Below are positions 35,589 to 46,904 of a DNA stretch of 64,000 nt, in pieces. The notes beneath the pieces were generated by a model. The model did no database searches and was not told where the DNA came from. It saw nothing but the letters and a program-made list of their open reading frames with translations. The stretch is taken from contig CM069606.1 of the NCBI GenBank assembly GCA_035771175.1, positions 30,337,816 to 30,401,815 on the forward strand, read 5' to 3'. The translations under genes were made by a program, and so were the position numbers. Origin of the DNA: Paratinospora sagittata. Taxonomy: Eukaryota; Streptophyta; Magnoliopsida; Ranunculales; Menispermaceae. Within the stretch, counting starts at the first letter, position 1, and each line of letters starts with the position of its first letter.

Positions 35589-37193
35589 TGTTGAACCAAT
35601 TATCCTCATGTCCCTTTCAAGAATATGTCCCTATAATGAAAGATTTTGATGATTACAAAACTACATTATGTTTATGATATTACTGCACATATGACATATC
35701 TAATCTTACTTGAAGGTTTTAAAGATTCAATGATGCATGGCGGACGTATTAAAAGATCTTCTTGAAGACCATGATCGTTTGAAGATGTTTAGTTATATGA
35801 TTAGATTATGATAGGTTGTAGGACCTTCTATGTCATGTGATTCAGCAATATGCATGCCTGCATGTTTTAATTGATTGGTTGCATATTTATTTTAATCCGG
35901 TTACATTATGTCTTATCGAGCTTTAATCTAGAAACCAAAAACCATTTTTATATAGTCTTTCAAGATGCTAATGTTATAGCAGCGCCCTCCTGGACTTGAT
36001 AAGTCAGGACGCTTATAAAATATTAGGATGCTCAAGGTTGAATTGATCTGATTAATAAGGACGCGTACTTGGTAATAACGACCTTTCCTTTATCAACCTT
36101 TGAGAATGTTAGGATGCTGACTTAGTTTCAGCTCGCTGAAAGTTCTTTATATTTTTAAGTGATTTCTATCCTTAAGGATGCTGATAAGTTATAAGTTGAA
36201 TAATTTATCAGGACGCTACTTGTGTAGGAGCGCCCTCATCTTTAGAATCAACTTAAATAACTTTCAAAATGCTTACTGTCCATTAGCGCACTTAACATTG
36301 TTTAAAACTATTTTTAATAGTTCAGGACACTTACTCTTGAGTAGCGCCCTCGTGTGTAAAAAGTTTTAAAACAAAGCAGGACGCTCAGTACTAAGTAACG
36401 CCCTCATGAATTATGTCATTTAGTTGTCAAAACAAGTTAGGACGCTTACTATTTAGTAGCGTCCTCACTTTATTGTTCAGTAGGACGCTGATGATCTATA
36501 AGTGCCCTCAAAGGAACAAAACGACGGAAAAACTATTTTGGCTGTTCTGACATTACTGCTATTTCTGTTAACAATTTTCGTTTGTACTAAATTTTTTTGA
36601 AAGTTAGTCTTCTTTCACTTGCGCTTGATCTTACGATCTTTTGAAAGAAAAACTTAAAGTCTTATGGGTTGATTGATCTTCATCTTCATTATTTTGAAAA
36701 CCCACTAAAGAAGACAAAAACTCTTTGAACATGCTTTCAGCATAAACTTCAACATACATATTTTGCCGAATCTGTGATCACAAAAGGTTCAATCCAAAGC
36801 TTTGTAAGTATCACTTTGATTCTGAGTAAAGGGAATCATATCTCATCTTGTATTCAGTTTGTGGTAACTGATAAGTCATTGAGTTAGAGCAAGTGCTCAA
36901 AGTAGGAAACGGTCTTCTCACACCCGTAAGTTGAGAAAGTGTATCGGTTTGGTCTTCACCCGTAAGAAGGTCCATAGTGGAGTTTGAACAAATCCTAATT
37001 GAGGAGGTTAGGTAGTGGATGTAGGCGCGTCCGAACCACAATAAATCATGCTTGCATTGTCTCATTTACATTTGTTGTATTTGATTGCTATATGTTGTGT
37101 AATCTGCTTTCATTATTCCACACAATTTTATGAAAGGTTAAAATTTGCTGAGTGTCCAATTCACCCCCCCTCTTGGACATATCTGGGCCAACA
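35589..37193 (+). repeat. CopB 3' LTR (1.6 kb)
   Basis: Matches the 5' LTR from tgttgaaccaat to gggccaaca. It carries the same ggacgct/agcg module array (about 35965-36520), with a perfect 8-bp-arm hairpin at 36439-36465. It lacks 314 bp present in the 5' LTR, with ttaac at both edges of the loss (junction about 36566-36572), and most of the 29-bp repeats. Target copy ggtcg follows. Confidence 0.92.
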
Positions 37194-37198
37194 GGTCG

Positions 37199-38099
37199 TC
37201 CATGTTAAGTTTAGGGTTTTTAAGTATGATTTGTATATAATACTTAATTATAAACCCTACTTTCATAACTTTAACATTAATCATTCTCCAAACAAGTTAC
37301 TGCAACTGAGCAAGAAAAGGAACAATTGCAAAGTTTTGGAGAACGTGTGTTTTCATTGATTTATATTATTTTTCTTTTATCATTCATATGTTGTTAAAGT
37401 CGATCACAATCACGTAGTGAACGACAAAATTTTTGTTTTGACCGAATCGAAGTTTTCTTCCACATATTTCAGCGGTATTTTCACTTCAACTCTTGTGGCT
37501 GAAAAATTCCAAGAAGAAACTAGTTTCTCTTTGTAAGTATTTCGAGGTTTGTTTGGTTAGGAACAACCTCTCTCAATCTTCATTGAATTTGGGTTCGTAT
37601 GTATCTTTGAGCTTCATTGTACTTGTTTTCTTAAGTGTTTAGAACAAGATCATCACTTCCTTGTTACTCTCCTTGATTTGTTTCAAGTTTGAACAAATCA
37701 AGTCAAGTGATTGTGGTTCACTTGAGATTCCAAGGTTGGAATCGAAGTTAGGTTCATCCTTATATCACAAAAGGATATTGTAGGTTCATCCTTAGCCTGT
37801 AAAAGGATACGTTTGCCTGAACCTGTAAAAAAGCTTTGAAATGGTTTGATTCACACCCGTGAAGTGAATCCGAGATAGTGAAATCTTAAAGAAGGTTTCT
37901 TTAGGTGTAGAGGTAGGAAATAGATTTCCTAACCACATAAAAATGCTTGTCTCCTTACATTTATTGTTTTGCATTTTACTATTATATATGATCTATTTGA
38001 TAAAATGTATCAACTGATTTAAGGAAAACAAAGTATAAATTAATAATTGTTTTTAAATGGCTGAAACACCCAATTCATCCCCCTCTTGAGTGTCTTTCA
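37199..38099 (+). repeat. SIRE-like solo LTR, 3' part
   Basis: Continues the LTR that broke off at 9855, ending caattcatccccctcttgag and gtgtctttca, then target copy tggtt and CopA coding sequence. Three spaced repeats around aaaggatac/cctgtaaaaagg occur near 37760-37830. No gene. Confidence 0.85.
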
Positions 38100-38985
38100 T
38101 GGTTGTCCTCGACATTTGATACGAAGGACATGGGTGAGGCAAATTTCATACTAGGTGTGGAGATACATAGAAATCGTTCTAAAAGAATCTTAGCTTTGTC
38201 ACAAGAACAATATATTAAAAAGATTCATGAATGATTTAACATGCAAGATTGCAAGCTTATCAATACCCCAATCACCAAAGGCACACCCCTAAGTAGAGAT
38301 ATGTGTCCTCAGACTCTAATGCAAAGATAAAAGATGTCCAAAGTTCCATATGCTAATGCTATTGGGAGTTTAATGTATGCTATGACGTGTACAAGCCCTG
38401 TTGTTGGGTTAGTTAGCTGATATCAATCAAATCCTAGAGAAGCACATTGGAAGGTAGGGAAGATAATTATGAGATATTTGAAAGGCACGATGGACTTGTG
38501 CTTATGTTATCATGGTAATGACATGAGTTTATTGGGCTACTACGATTGATTGGGGTGGTGATCCAGATGAACGCAAATCAACCTCAGGATATGCCTTTTT
38601 GTTAAACAATGGTGCAATATCATTAAGCAACAAGAAGCAGATGTGCATTGCTCTATTTACCATGAAAGTTGAGTTTGTAGCTTGCTCTGCGATTGTATAA
38701 GAGGCTATTTGGCTTCAACTGTTTCTGCAACATTTGTAGGTTGTTAACAAAAATTGGTTACTATATATAGTAATATCCAAGCTGCGATTGCCTACACTAG
38801 AGATCCCAAATACCATGGTAAGATGAAACATATAGACATTAAGTATAGTTTTGTAAGGGATGTAATAACGCGTAATGAAGTCTATATACAACATGTTTTT
38901 ACACATAGGATGATGGTTGATCCTTGACTAAGCCAATACCTAAGGATATCTTTCTTGATCATGTTAAATCTTTAGGTTTGTGTAG
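38100..38985 (+). pseudogene. pol: CopA: Ty1/Copia RT end and RNase H, 3' segment
   Basis: Picks up the frame left at 8733: WLSSTFDTKDMGEANFILG, LALSQEQYIKKIHE, YANAIGSLMYAMTCTSP, REAHWKVGKIIMRYLKGT, then after a shift ERKSTSGYAFLLNNGAISL, and KMKHIDIKYSFVRDVI, HVFTHRMMVDP. It ends at a LGLCR-like end (38985). It carries many stops; the Copia catalytic residues are only partly preserved. Confidence 0.9.
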
Positions 38986-39186
38986 GTTGTAGTATATTAA
39001 TTTGAACAGACTTATATTTTTGATGTAGTGTAATAACTTCTTCCCACCTTTTAGTTGTTCTTATACTTTGTTTCATGATAACTAGCACTAACACAACACA
39101 ACAATATGTTCACAGGCATGACAAGCAATCGCCTTTTTGGTGCTTTCTGACAAACGAGCAAAGATGAGACATTTAGCTATGGTTGT
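38986..39186. other. Unassigned 200 bp between CopA and LTR A #2
   Basis: It may hold the CopA 3' end and part of the hAT gene; no recognisable protein or LTR start. Target copy gttgt of LTR A #2 closes it (39182-39186). Confidence 0.4.
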
Positions 39187-41957
39187 TGTAGCACCCATAC
39201 CTTTAAATGACATCATTTTGACCCATAGTGTACCCGTATATGTATTCGTATACGTATGCATATAAGTATTTGATGCTCGACGCTCGTAGGCCTGAGTGTC
39301 TTTGCATGATCTTAGGTCATAGAGAGTGCGCATGAAGTTTTGGAACCATCGGAGACCCATTTGACGTCGAAACATGTCGAAAACGATGTTTTGGATCCAA
39401 TGAAGCTTGCTCCATGGAGGAAGAAATTTCTGTCACCAATTGGACAAATGTCTTGAACTCCTAGATCTGTGGTCCGATTGAGCTAAACTTTTGTCAGATT
39501 ATTCTTCTCTGATAGATCTTCATTATGTACGGTGAAGATCTTGATCGGAGTTATCTACTGTGAGTTATAAGACTCCAAACACTATTTTTTCGGATTTACA
39601 GATTTTCTTGCGTAGTTTGATCAAACGGTTGGATCTCGTAATCACACCTTTGGATTGAGCTGAAGTTTACCAGAATGTTGGTAACTGACTCATAAAACTT
39701 TTGAATGGTTAAGATGTTAAATTGGTGAGTCATTTGCAAGAAATTAATTATCTAAGTGAAAGTAATCGCAATAGAAAAAACTGTTCCTTTTTATTTAAGT
39801 GTATTTTTTCAAGTGGGCCCAAACTTTTGCTATAAAAGCAACTAACTCATTTTTTTAGCTCACTTGCTCATTTTTTCACATTGAAGAGAGGGAAAGGAGC
39901 TTGGAGGAGAGGAAAAGAAGGGAAGAAGAGAAAGGAGAGAGAAAAAGGCTAGGGTTTGGGTGATTCTTGCCCAAAATCCCTCCAAAGTATCAATTTCTTT
40001 CTCATTTTTTTCCTTCTATCTCTTTCATGTGTGTTTGCAAGCTTAATTTTGACCTAAGGTTTGTATGAATCCCGGAATTTAAAGGAGTGGTGGTAAACCA
40101 ATGTTGAACTTAGGCTTTGATTTTGTGATATGTGTATCTAGATGGTATGAAGAGTCCATAAATGGTAAAACCCCTAATTTCTAACAAGAAATTGGTGGGG
40201 TTTCATGGATTTTACCTAAACTAGAATTTTAGACCTATGGTTTATTATTCAAATTGCATGTGATTTATGATGAATGCATGGGTATTTGTGGATGTATGGC
40301 ACTCCAAATTACTGATTTTGATTAGTGGATATCCTATTGTAGTGTAATTTTGGTCTAGGCCATGTAATTTGGGGATTTGCTCCAATTGGGGCTTTTGACC
40401 TAAACCAAGTCAATTGATTAAATTGACTTGGGAATTGTCTAATTGAACCCAAATTGAATGAAATTATGGGTTTAGAATGGTTGGACATGTGTTAGAATTG
40501 AATGACCTAGTTTAATTTGGCTCTATGCCTATTGTAGAGATTTTTTCCCAAATTAGGGATTTGCTTGTGATTTGGGGATTTTGACTTAGACTTAGCCAAT
40601 TAATGAAATTGACTTGATAAATAGTCTAATTAACCCTATTTATGATTGAATGTCATGTATATTGGTGATTGAATCATGGGATCAACCTATTACATTCAAT
40701 TGGGTTAATTATGGGTTATATTGATATTAATTGGTTGAATTGAGCAATATGGGATTTGGCTCATGTGTATAACCAATTTAGGAACTTAATTGGCTAGGAA
40801 ATTGGGTTTAAACATGGTTGTTGAGCATACTTTTGACTGATTTTAGTATTGTATGAACCATATTTCATGTAGGGGTTGTGATGGATCTAAGTAGCCCGGA
40901 TAGGCCAATTGGGGATTGAAGTACTTGGGGTGATTTTGTGGCTTTCTAGTGCTTCTTGGATTGGCTACGTCTAGCCAATCAAGTGTGAGTGTTTCTTTTA
41001 CTTGTGAATTCTACATGTGGCATTGTAGTATAAAATGTTTTAAATGCGTAGTATGCATGATTTATTGAATTCATGAACTGTATCTGAGCATAATCAGTTG
41101 GGAAAGCAGTTGAGTTATGTGCATTCCCTAAGCTTGGATTTCTTATGAAATCCCATTAGGCCGACCGGAAATCATCAATTGTGGACCTTGTAGAGGTTTT
41201 CTATGGGTTGTGTATGTTAGGATTCGCCTAGGCATGGTACTTGTCTTGGTGGGCGAATCCTATGGTTCATGCAATCTTAAGAATCCTAATAGATATGGGT
41301 AAGAAATCGGTAGGGCATGGGTTTCGCACACACATGGCTCTTGTATTGATTCTTACTCAGGAGGTGTTTAGGTTGCATATGCATGTTTATAAATGGTATG
41401 CTTTGCCTTGTTTATGACATGATACATTAAATTGATATGTATGTAATCTTTCTTACTCTCATGATTATTTAAATGGTTTTAATGATCTTTCAATGTTTTA
41501 ATTAAATTCATATATATGTTGCCACTTGTATAGAACATTCACTGAGCTTGTTGTAGCTCACCCTCATCCTTATCTTTTCAGGACCTAATAAGAAGGGGAA
41601 GGGGAAAGCTTAGCGTCCCCGCACTTTTGTTGACGTAGGTGTTAGTACTTTTCCGCATATATTTTGATAAATTGTACTATGTAACACCTAATACTTGTAC
41701 TTAACATTTAGATGGGTTTGTACTTATAGTTAAGTATATTTTGTACTTTTGAACACTATGGACTTGGAAAAAAAATAATTTTGGTTGTCATTTTGGTATG
41801 TTTTTTTTATGATCTTATTTTATGTCCATGTGTTTATTGTTGTGTATTTGGGATTATGGTGTGTAGTAGAAGGCTTATCGGGATATCGTGTATGTCGAGG
41901 AAGGATATACACAGGGTTCCGTGTCGATCATAATGTCATAACTCGTGGGTCGTGATA
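39187..41957 (+). mobile_element. Family-A Gypsy solo LTR #2 (2.77 kb)
   Basis: Starts tgtagcacccatacc and ends gggtcgtgata (tgaca with C to T). Target copies gttgt (39182-39186) and gttgc (41958-41962), one transition apart. No internal region. It is the complete reference for copy #1. A TATA-like tataaaag is at 39831-39838 and the hairpin tgagct-N6-agctca at 41543-41560. Confidence 0.88.
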
Positions 41958-41962
41958 GTTGC

Positions 41963-42892
41963 TTAGAATAAAAGAAAAAGATGAGAATGATGAGTACTTG
42001 AGAGCAGTGGCAAATAAAATGTGGTCAAAGTTTGAGAAGTATTGATTTGAATTTTCTACAACTATGGCTATAATATGTGTTTTGAACCCTCGATATAAGA
42101 TGAGTTTTGTTTGCTTTGTTTACAAGAAGATTTATGGAGAAGATTCTCTTGAATTTTATCGATTCAATAGCAAGTTGCAAGACTTATTTGAAACATACAA
42201 GTCGAAGGCTCCTGTTCAACCATCAAGTTGGAATGCTTCATAGAAAAAAGATGCTAATGTTATTAATGGAGTTGATTGCTTTGATACTTCAATGGAAGCG
42301 TTTAAGGTAAAAAGTCTCATACATTATTTTTTTTGTACTATAATATTTTTTTTGTTCTAATATTCATTGTTTTGTGATTTAGGAATTTGATGAAATGTCA
42401 TTTGATGAGTTGGGAAGCAATACCCAAAAGTCTCAACTAGAGCTTTACTTTGATGAACCAAAGATGACCCGAAATGTGAAGTTGGATATCCTTGCTTTAT
42501 GGAAGTCGAATCAATTTTGTTATCCTAACCTCGCTTCAATGGCCCGCAACATATTGAGCATTCCTGTATCCATTGTTGCTTCTGAAGCTTCATTTAGTGT
42601 AGGGGGTGCGTGCTTGACCATTTTCGCTCTTCACTTAAGCCTGAAACAACAGAAATTTATCTGCTTGCAAGATTGGATGTGTGAAGGAATACCAGGATAA
42701 ATTATTATCTTTAATTCAATTTTCATTGTTCTTTACGTTTTCTAACTTAAATTTTACTATTATGCTTCAATATTTGTTGTAGATAACACCTATGAAATAG
42801 ATTTCGAGGAAATCACACAAGATGTATTAAAAATGAGCTTGAATGAAGAAGATCCATCCTTAGCCACATGCTCAAATTTTGTTGGAAATTGA
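41963..42892 (+). pseudogene. hAT-superfamily transposase, C-terminal exons (remnant)
   Basis: Exon 1 (to 42306): ANKMWSKFEKY, ICVLNPRYKMSF, a typical hAT catalytic-domain end; it has stops, one in NAS-stop-KK. A clear GT-AG intron is at 42307-42382. Exon 2: SFDELGSNTQKSQLELYF, LDILALWKSNQFCYPNL, ARNILSIPVSIVASEASFS, the hAT dimerisation domain (PF05699 type). A further exon after an AG at 42781-42782 gives TYEIDFEEITQDVLKMSLNE and a stop at 42890; its donor reads GA instead of GT. The N-terminal part is missing or lies beyond LTR A #2. Confidence 0.82.
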
Positions 42893-43780
42893 AGACTTGA
42901 AGTTTCTTGTTATTTACATGCTTCATGAATCATGAGTCTAGAATGTATATATTTTGTGTTAAAACTTGCGTTAAATGTGTGGAGACTTTCTAATAATTTT
43001 TGTCATGTTGTTGAGACTAAATTTCATAATATTTTATTTGGCCTTTATGATTGTATAATTATGATTTTTGATTTATTATGTAAATTTAAATTTGTGCCTG
43101 TTAAATAGGTTAGAATGAACCTATCTTATAAACAGGTTAAACGTGTCGTGTTAGGTTCAAATAATTAACATGTAGTGTTAGGTTAAATACGACCTGAATA
43201 TGACCTGTTTAAATAACGGGTTAAACGTGTCTTAGGGGTGGCAATTTGTCAGAAGTATTATCTTTGACGTTAATTATTTTTTCAATGGGGAAGTGAAATG
43301 GGATTTGCTTATATTAGTTTCGTTTGTTCTAGTGATAGTTTAAGATGCTACCTTCTTATTACTACTACAAGTATGCAAGGACGCTTTGCAAAACTTATTA
43401 TGTAAAAGAACTATTTAACGAATAAAATTAAATTAAAAATCAATTTAATTAATGCAATATAATTTTTTTATTTTTATAAAATACTATAATTAAGTTAAAA
43501 TTATGAGTTCATTCATAGAGAAAATTATTTTCGTCATAAAATAACGTTTTCTTTGTTTGTTGAAGCCTTAATTATATCAATTCGTTAATTAAAATGGCTA
43601 TTTTATGTAAATAATAATAATAATAATTCATAAGCAATTCAGAGTTTATTAATTAAAATAAAAAAATTATAAAAAAAGTTCGATTAACATATCTATAAGA
43701 TATTAATAATCCTTGTATCGTATTCTTTGTAGATAGAGTTGGAGAGAAGTCAAAATGATCCATGTACCGTATTTTTAGTA
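42893..43780. other. AT-rich tail with hAT-like subterminal repeats
   Basis: No gene. At 43095-43235 there are repeated words (aggttaaacgtgtc, cgggttaaacgtgtc, gacctg) like hAT subterminal repeats, then taggggtggcaa (43233-43244), a form common at plant hAT ends. The rest is AT-rich with no visible feature. Confidence 0.5.
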
Positions 43781-44298
43781 CAGTAAAACCTCTCAATAGT
43801 TATACTTTATAAAGGAATAACTTTTACATAATCATAAAAAATTTCGATCCTAACTTGGGCCGGTTATAAATAAGAATAATTTTCACATTGTAATAAATTA
43901 TAATTTTTCTAAGCCCCACCTTAAAGAAACTTGTCACTACATAGTAATAATTAACTATATATTGTAAAAAATATATTACATTAAAAGTTTAAGATCACTA
44001 GTTAATTTACTAGAGGGAGAAGGAAATGGCAGTTGATTTAGTTGAAGATTAAAGGGTTGTGTTCTAATGTATTTATAAAATTTATATTGAGAGAAAAACA
44101 TTAAAGAGAATGTAATATTTTAAACTTTTAAGATGACTTTTTATATTTCTAACAAATTTTTATACTAAATAAATCTATGCACACTATTTTTTGAAACTAT
44201 ACAATAACTTTTTTAAGTACAACTCTTTTAAGTTATAACCTCTTTATAATAATAAATTAACTTGGTCCCAACAGTATGACTATATAGAGGTTTTACTG
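43781..44298. mobile_element. MITE, pogo/Lemi1 type (518 bp)
   Basis: Terminal inverted repeats cagtaaaacctct at both ends, with partly matching inner bases (atag), flanked by TA on each side (43779-43780, 44299-44300). It has no coding capacity. The TIR sequence matches what I know of Lemi1-like MITEs in dicots. Confidence 0.8.
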
Positions 44299-44512
44299 TA
44301 ACTAGTGTTGGAGAGAAATTATAATTTTAGAGAGAGATTAGTTGCAGTAAGAAGAAAGTTGAGTGAGAAAGGGATACGTGTCAATAAAATAGATAGTTGA
44401 GTGTGAAAAATGACACGTGTCACTCAAATTTAGAGAGATTAGTTGCGTTAGGAATTCACGCAATGCCAGTGCATTTTTTATAAATATAATTATAGAAGTA
44501 AGAATAAATAAA
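44299..44512. other. Unassigned 214 bp
   Basis: AT-rich with repeated gagaga/gttgag words and two (g/a)cacgtgtca-like words; no gene. Ends with ataaa (44508-44512), the target copy of B3. Confidence 0.5.
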
Positions 44513-44567
44513 TGGAATACCTTAGGATTGCACACAAAAAAAAAACATTTTTGAACTTTGGGCAATG
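44513..44567 (+). repeat. B3 5' LTR stub
   Basis: tggaataccttagg to gggcaatg, the first 55 bases of a B LTR, fused to gag at a shared aatg. The rest of the LTR, the primer site, ORF1 and the gag N-terminus are deleted. Confidence 0.85.
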
Positions 44568-45437
44568 GCCTGCAATGCTTTCCCAACAGGGCTCGAAGCA
44601 GGGCAACAAGAAGAAGCCTTACTATACTCAAAACCCAGCCCCCCAGCCTCTGTTCAGAAGAATGAGGCCACGGAACCTCTGGCTGAACCGTCTAACCCTG
44701 GCCATCAGGGTTTTCGCAATTAAGGCCGAGGAGGTCGTAATGGAAGGGGTGGCCGTCAAAACGACAATGGCAGGGGTGGTGGTCAGCACCACAATCAGCA
44801 TGGCCATCAAAACTAGCAACAAGCGGCTCAGCAATAGAGGCCAACTTGTGATAACTGTGGCTAGTAAGGCCATGTAAGAAATGCCTGCCCCCACCCTCAG
44901 TAACCGCGACTACCTATTCCCGTTGTTCCAGTCCAACAAGCCCCACCTACTACAAATGCCCAACCCAGGCAGAACCAGCAGAACCAAGGGAAACGGAACC
45001 AGGGCAGAGCGTTTGCTATCGCTCAGCAACCCCTCCCAGACAACAATGTAGTCGAAGGTACATTTCCTTTGTTCAATACAATGGTGCATGTCTTGTTTAA
45101 TTTGGGTGCTACGCATTCTTTTATATCTTCTGCATTGGTAAGGCATTTTGGGTTGCATCCGAACCCACAGACATCACAATCCATGTCACATCACCGTTAG
45201 GATCCGGTACTGACGTGAAATTGCAGTGTTCTCGATGTGAACTTTGAATGTCAGAACAGATAATATATGCTGATCTCTTTATGATGGACATTGAAAACTT
45301 CGACATCATCCTAGGCAGGAATTGGCTCGCACCTCTGAATGCAAAGATTGATTGTATGAAGAAGCAAGGTCAGTTAACCTTGCCCACAGAGGAGTTTGTC
45401 AAGATTCAGGGAAAGAGAAAATGGATACACAACTCGA
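44568..45437 (+). pseudogene. gag: B3 gag end, zinc knuckle and protease
   Basis: Gly/Arg/Gln-rich zone (GRGGQHHNQHGHQN), then the knuckle CDNCG-stop-stop-GHVRNAC: all four metal ligands are kept, but both Gln codons are stops (44862, 44865). Protease reads LFNLGATHSFISS, so catalytic DSG is NLG. A frame change near 45230 leads to ADLFMMDIENFDIILG and LNAKIDCMKKQGQLTLP. Sequence ends at aactcga (45437), where C1 begins. Unlike B1 and B2, no LTR F is inserted at QLTLP. Confidence 0.85.
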
Positions 45438-46849
45438 TGAGAGGTGATTGACCAACAGAGACTTGACGTTGATTATGTGATGTACAAGTCTTGGGCTGAG
45501 AGCAGTGATTTTACTGATTGGCACTTGTCATCTGATGGTGCCTTGAGATTTAGGGGACGTTTATGGGTTCCCGCAGATCCACGACTCAGACAGAGTGTGC
45601 TCCAAGAAGCTCACAGATCTCATTATGCTATTCATCCTGGCGGAACCAAGATGTATCATGATATGAAATAATGTATTGGTGGCCCGACATGAAGGGAGAA
45701 ATAACTCAGTTCATTCAGAGGTGTGAGATCTGTCAGAGAGTCAAAGTTGAGCATCAGAGGCCTGGAGGGCAGATGCAACCGCTTGCCATTCCTGAATGGA
45801 AGTGGGAGCATGTCACTATGGACTTTGTTGTGGGATTACCCAACACTCCGAGGAGACATAATGTTGTTTGGGTTATTATTGATCGCTTGACTAAGTCCGC
45901 TCACTTTCTACCAGTGAACACTACGGATTCTATGGACAAGCTGAGCAGACTCTATATGCAAGAGATAGTCAGATTACATGGAGTGCCAGTTTCGATTGTG
46001 TCAGATAGGGATCCGAGGTTTACATTGGTATTCTGGCAGGGGTTGCAGAGGCAGCTTGGCACTAGACTAGATCTCAGTACCGCTTTTCACCCTTAGACGG
46101 ATGGCCAGTCTGAGAGGTTGATATCGATTTTGGAGGATATGCTTCAAGCTTGTGTCCTTGAGTCCAGTAGTAACTGGGAGGAGTACATACATCTGTGTGA
46201 GCTCGCGTACAACAACAGCTATCAGTCCAGTATTGGCATGGCTCCTTTTGAGGCATTGTATGGTCGACCTTGTAGATCTCCGGTCTGTTGGACGGAGGTA
46301 GGGGATATTGCAGTGATGGGACCAGAGTTTGTACAAGAACACACAGAGAAGATTAAGATGATCAAGCATAATATGAAGGTAGGCAGAAGAGTTACGCTGA
46401 TGCCAAACGGAAGACCGTGGAGTTTGAGGTGGGTGACAAAGTTTTATTGAAGGTCTCACCTCAGAAGGGCCAGACGAGATTTGGGATAAAAGGCAAGCTC
46501 GCTCCGTGATTTATTGGGCCGTTCGAGGTTTTAGAACAAATTGGCCCCGTCGCTTACCGATTAGCCTTGCCACCTCAGTTAACAGCAGTTCACAATGTCT
46601 TTCATGTGTCAATGTTGAGAGCGTACAAGAGTGATTTTGATCACGTCTTGGACTGGAGGAACATTGAGCTGAGGCAGGATGGGACTTATGATGAGTAACC
46701 TATTCAGATACTTGATCGGAAGGTCCAAAGGTTACGTAACCGCGAGATTCCAATGGTTAAGGTGAGATGGCAGTTCCATGGCGAGAAGCAGGTTACTGGG
46801 GAGCGTGAGGACTACATGATTGAGCACTTTGCCGAATTCATGGGCTTAG
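45438..46849 (+). pseudogene. pol: C1 integrase with chromodomain-like tail
   Basis: Starts in the linker after RNase H (DVDYVMYKSWAESSDF). Zinc-binding part: HYAIHPGGTKMYHDMK, YWWPDMKGEITQFIQ, CEICQRVKVEHQ. Core: MDFVVGLPNTPRRHN, SIVSDRDPRFTLVFW, then a stop for Gln at 46094 (HP-stop-TDGQSE) and YIHLCELAYNNSYQSS. A shift near 46380 and a stop for Arg at 46507 (LAP-stop-FIGPFE) precede [13 protein letters not shown] and PIQILDRKVQRLRNREIP. The arrangement is very like G1, so family C is also a Tekay-type chromovirus. Confidence 0.9.
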
Positions 46850-46890
46850 GTAATTTCTTAACCTTAAAACTTCGAGGACGAAGTTCATTC

Positions 46891-46904
46891 TAAGGTGGGT
46901 GTGA
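46891..46904 (+). other. C1 polypurine tract
   Basis: taaggtgggtgtga, directly before the LTR. Confidence 0.7.

Larger units (their letters stand above)
9856..37193 (+). mobile_element. CopB: Ty1/Copia element with both LTRs, inserted in the SIRE-like LTR
   Basis: Both LTRs start tgttgaacca and end ccaaca. Target copies are ggtcg on both sides (9851-9855, 37194-37198). The 5' LTR is 9856-10042 plus 31054-32908, interrupted by the family-A LTR and its contents. A tRNA-Met primer site, broken integrase/RT/RNase H, a polypurine tract and the 3' LTR follow. No gag is recognisable, so the element has an internal deletion. RT and RNase H resemble the SIRE/Tork side of Copia; the exact clade is uncertain. 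Confidence 0.9.
8734..38099 (+). mobile_element. SIRE-like solo LTR, split by a 27-kb nested insertion
   Basis: The outer insertion in CopA. It starts tgttgacctaagtgg and ends ctcttgagtgtctttca, the form seen in SIRE/Maximus-type Copia LTRs. The 5-bp target copies are tggct (8729-8733) and tggtt (38100-38104), differing by one transition. With the inner insertion removed, about 2.0 kb remains (8734-9855 plus 37199-38099), and host coding sequence resumes directly afterwards, with no primer site or internal region. This is therefore a solo LTR left by LTR-LTR recombination. Confidence 0.87.

Noticed and set aside
45438..46849. C1 integrase as part of B3
   Set aside because: Its sequence matches G1-type integrase rather than B (for example CEICQRVKVEHQ), and B3 has its own integrase at 50560-51770.
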